Below, one piece after another: positions 21,909-21,934 of a stretch of DNA of 21,934 nucleotides (its first letter is position 1; each line of letters begins with the position of its first letter). The notes under the pieces are model-generated. The model saw nothing but the letters and a program-made list of their open reading frames with translations, made no database searches and was not told the DNA's origin. The stretch comes from a virus. The stretch lies in IMG/VR virus record IMGVR_UViG_3300028800_001835, positions 1 to 21,934 of that record, one strand, 5' to 3'. The translations under genes and the position numbers were made by a program.

Positions 21909-21934
21909 AGGCCGCTTTTTCCCCGTCTGACCAA

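Larger units (their letters stand above)
142..21934 (-). mobile_element. Transposable (Mu-like) siphophage prophage, right end and late region
   Basis: From about base 142 to the right edge every recognisable gene is a phage structural gene on the minus strand, in the order of Mu-like phages (gp27, gp28, gp29, gp30/F, I/Z, capsid, gp36, G, gp37), with a siphovirus tail module following. The proposed boundary at 142 is where flagellin coding ends; the next bases are TG, the terminal dinucleotide typical of Mu-like ends, and a repeat array starts eight bases further in. The exact boundary is inferred. The early region (repressor, transposase) and the other end are outside the window. Confidence 0.75.

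Noticed and set aside
1-21934. Novel defence system, CRISPR array, tRNA or insertion sequence
   Set aside because: Both strands were read for these. Nothing outside the phage late genes, the end repeats and the flagellin fragment is supported.

Overview
The window is almost entirely the late structural region of a prophage. All of its genes lie on the minus strand and run from right to left. The gene set and order point to a transposable (Mu-like) phage: a Mu gp27-type small terminase, a gp28-type large terminase, a DUF935 portal, a gpF-type minor head protein, a protease/scaffold gene, the major capsid protein, and gp36-, gpG- and gp37-type connector genes. These are followed by a siphovirus-type tail (tail tube, two small genes in the chaperone position, a long tape measure, three tip proteins). 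No sheath, baseplate-wedge or Mu-type contractile-tail gene is present, so the virion is most likely a long, non-contractile-tailed particle built like the B3/D3112 group of transposable siphophages.

The left end shows how the prophage sits in the host. Bases 1-141 read on the plus strand as the conserved N-terminal part of a flagellin, and the frame is cut at about base 142. From there the DNA carries three copies of a 21-bp motif (150-170, 173-193 and, inverted, 191-211), a short G/C-run-rich stretch, and then the 3' end of the last tail gene at 356. I read this as the right end of a Mu-like prophage, with transposase-binding sites, inserted in a host flagellin gene. That is inference: the other end and the target duplication lie outside the window.

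Layout, right to left: a membrane protein of unknown role (21908-21378); a small winged-helix-like protein; small and large terminase; portal; minor head protein; protease with a nested in-frame scaffold start; a two-domain decoration protein; the major capsid protein followed by a hairpin terminator; a small protein; gp36/DUF1320; gpG-like; gp37/DUF1834; a protein in the gp38 position; the tail tube followed by a second hairpin terminator; a tail protein with a possible internal duplication; a zinc-ribbon protein; the tape measure; and three tip/fibre proteins. Most neighbours overlap by 1-4 bases or are a few bases apart, which implies one long transcript with coupled translation. The clearest intergenic hairpins follow the genes for the protease/scaffold, capsid and tail tube, whose products are needed in unequal amounts.

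The host is a GC-rich, flagellated bacterium. The C-terminal Ig-like domain of the fibre closely resembles the bacterial Ig-like domains that are very common in Acidobacteriota (Terriglobales), so that is my best guess, with moderate confidence. I see no defence system, tRNA, CRISPR array or insertion sequence.
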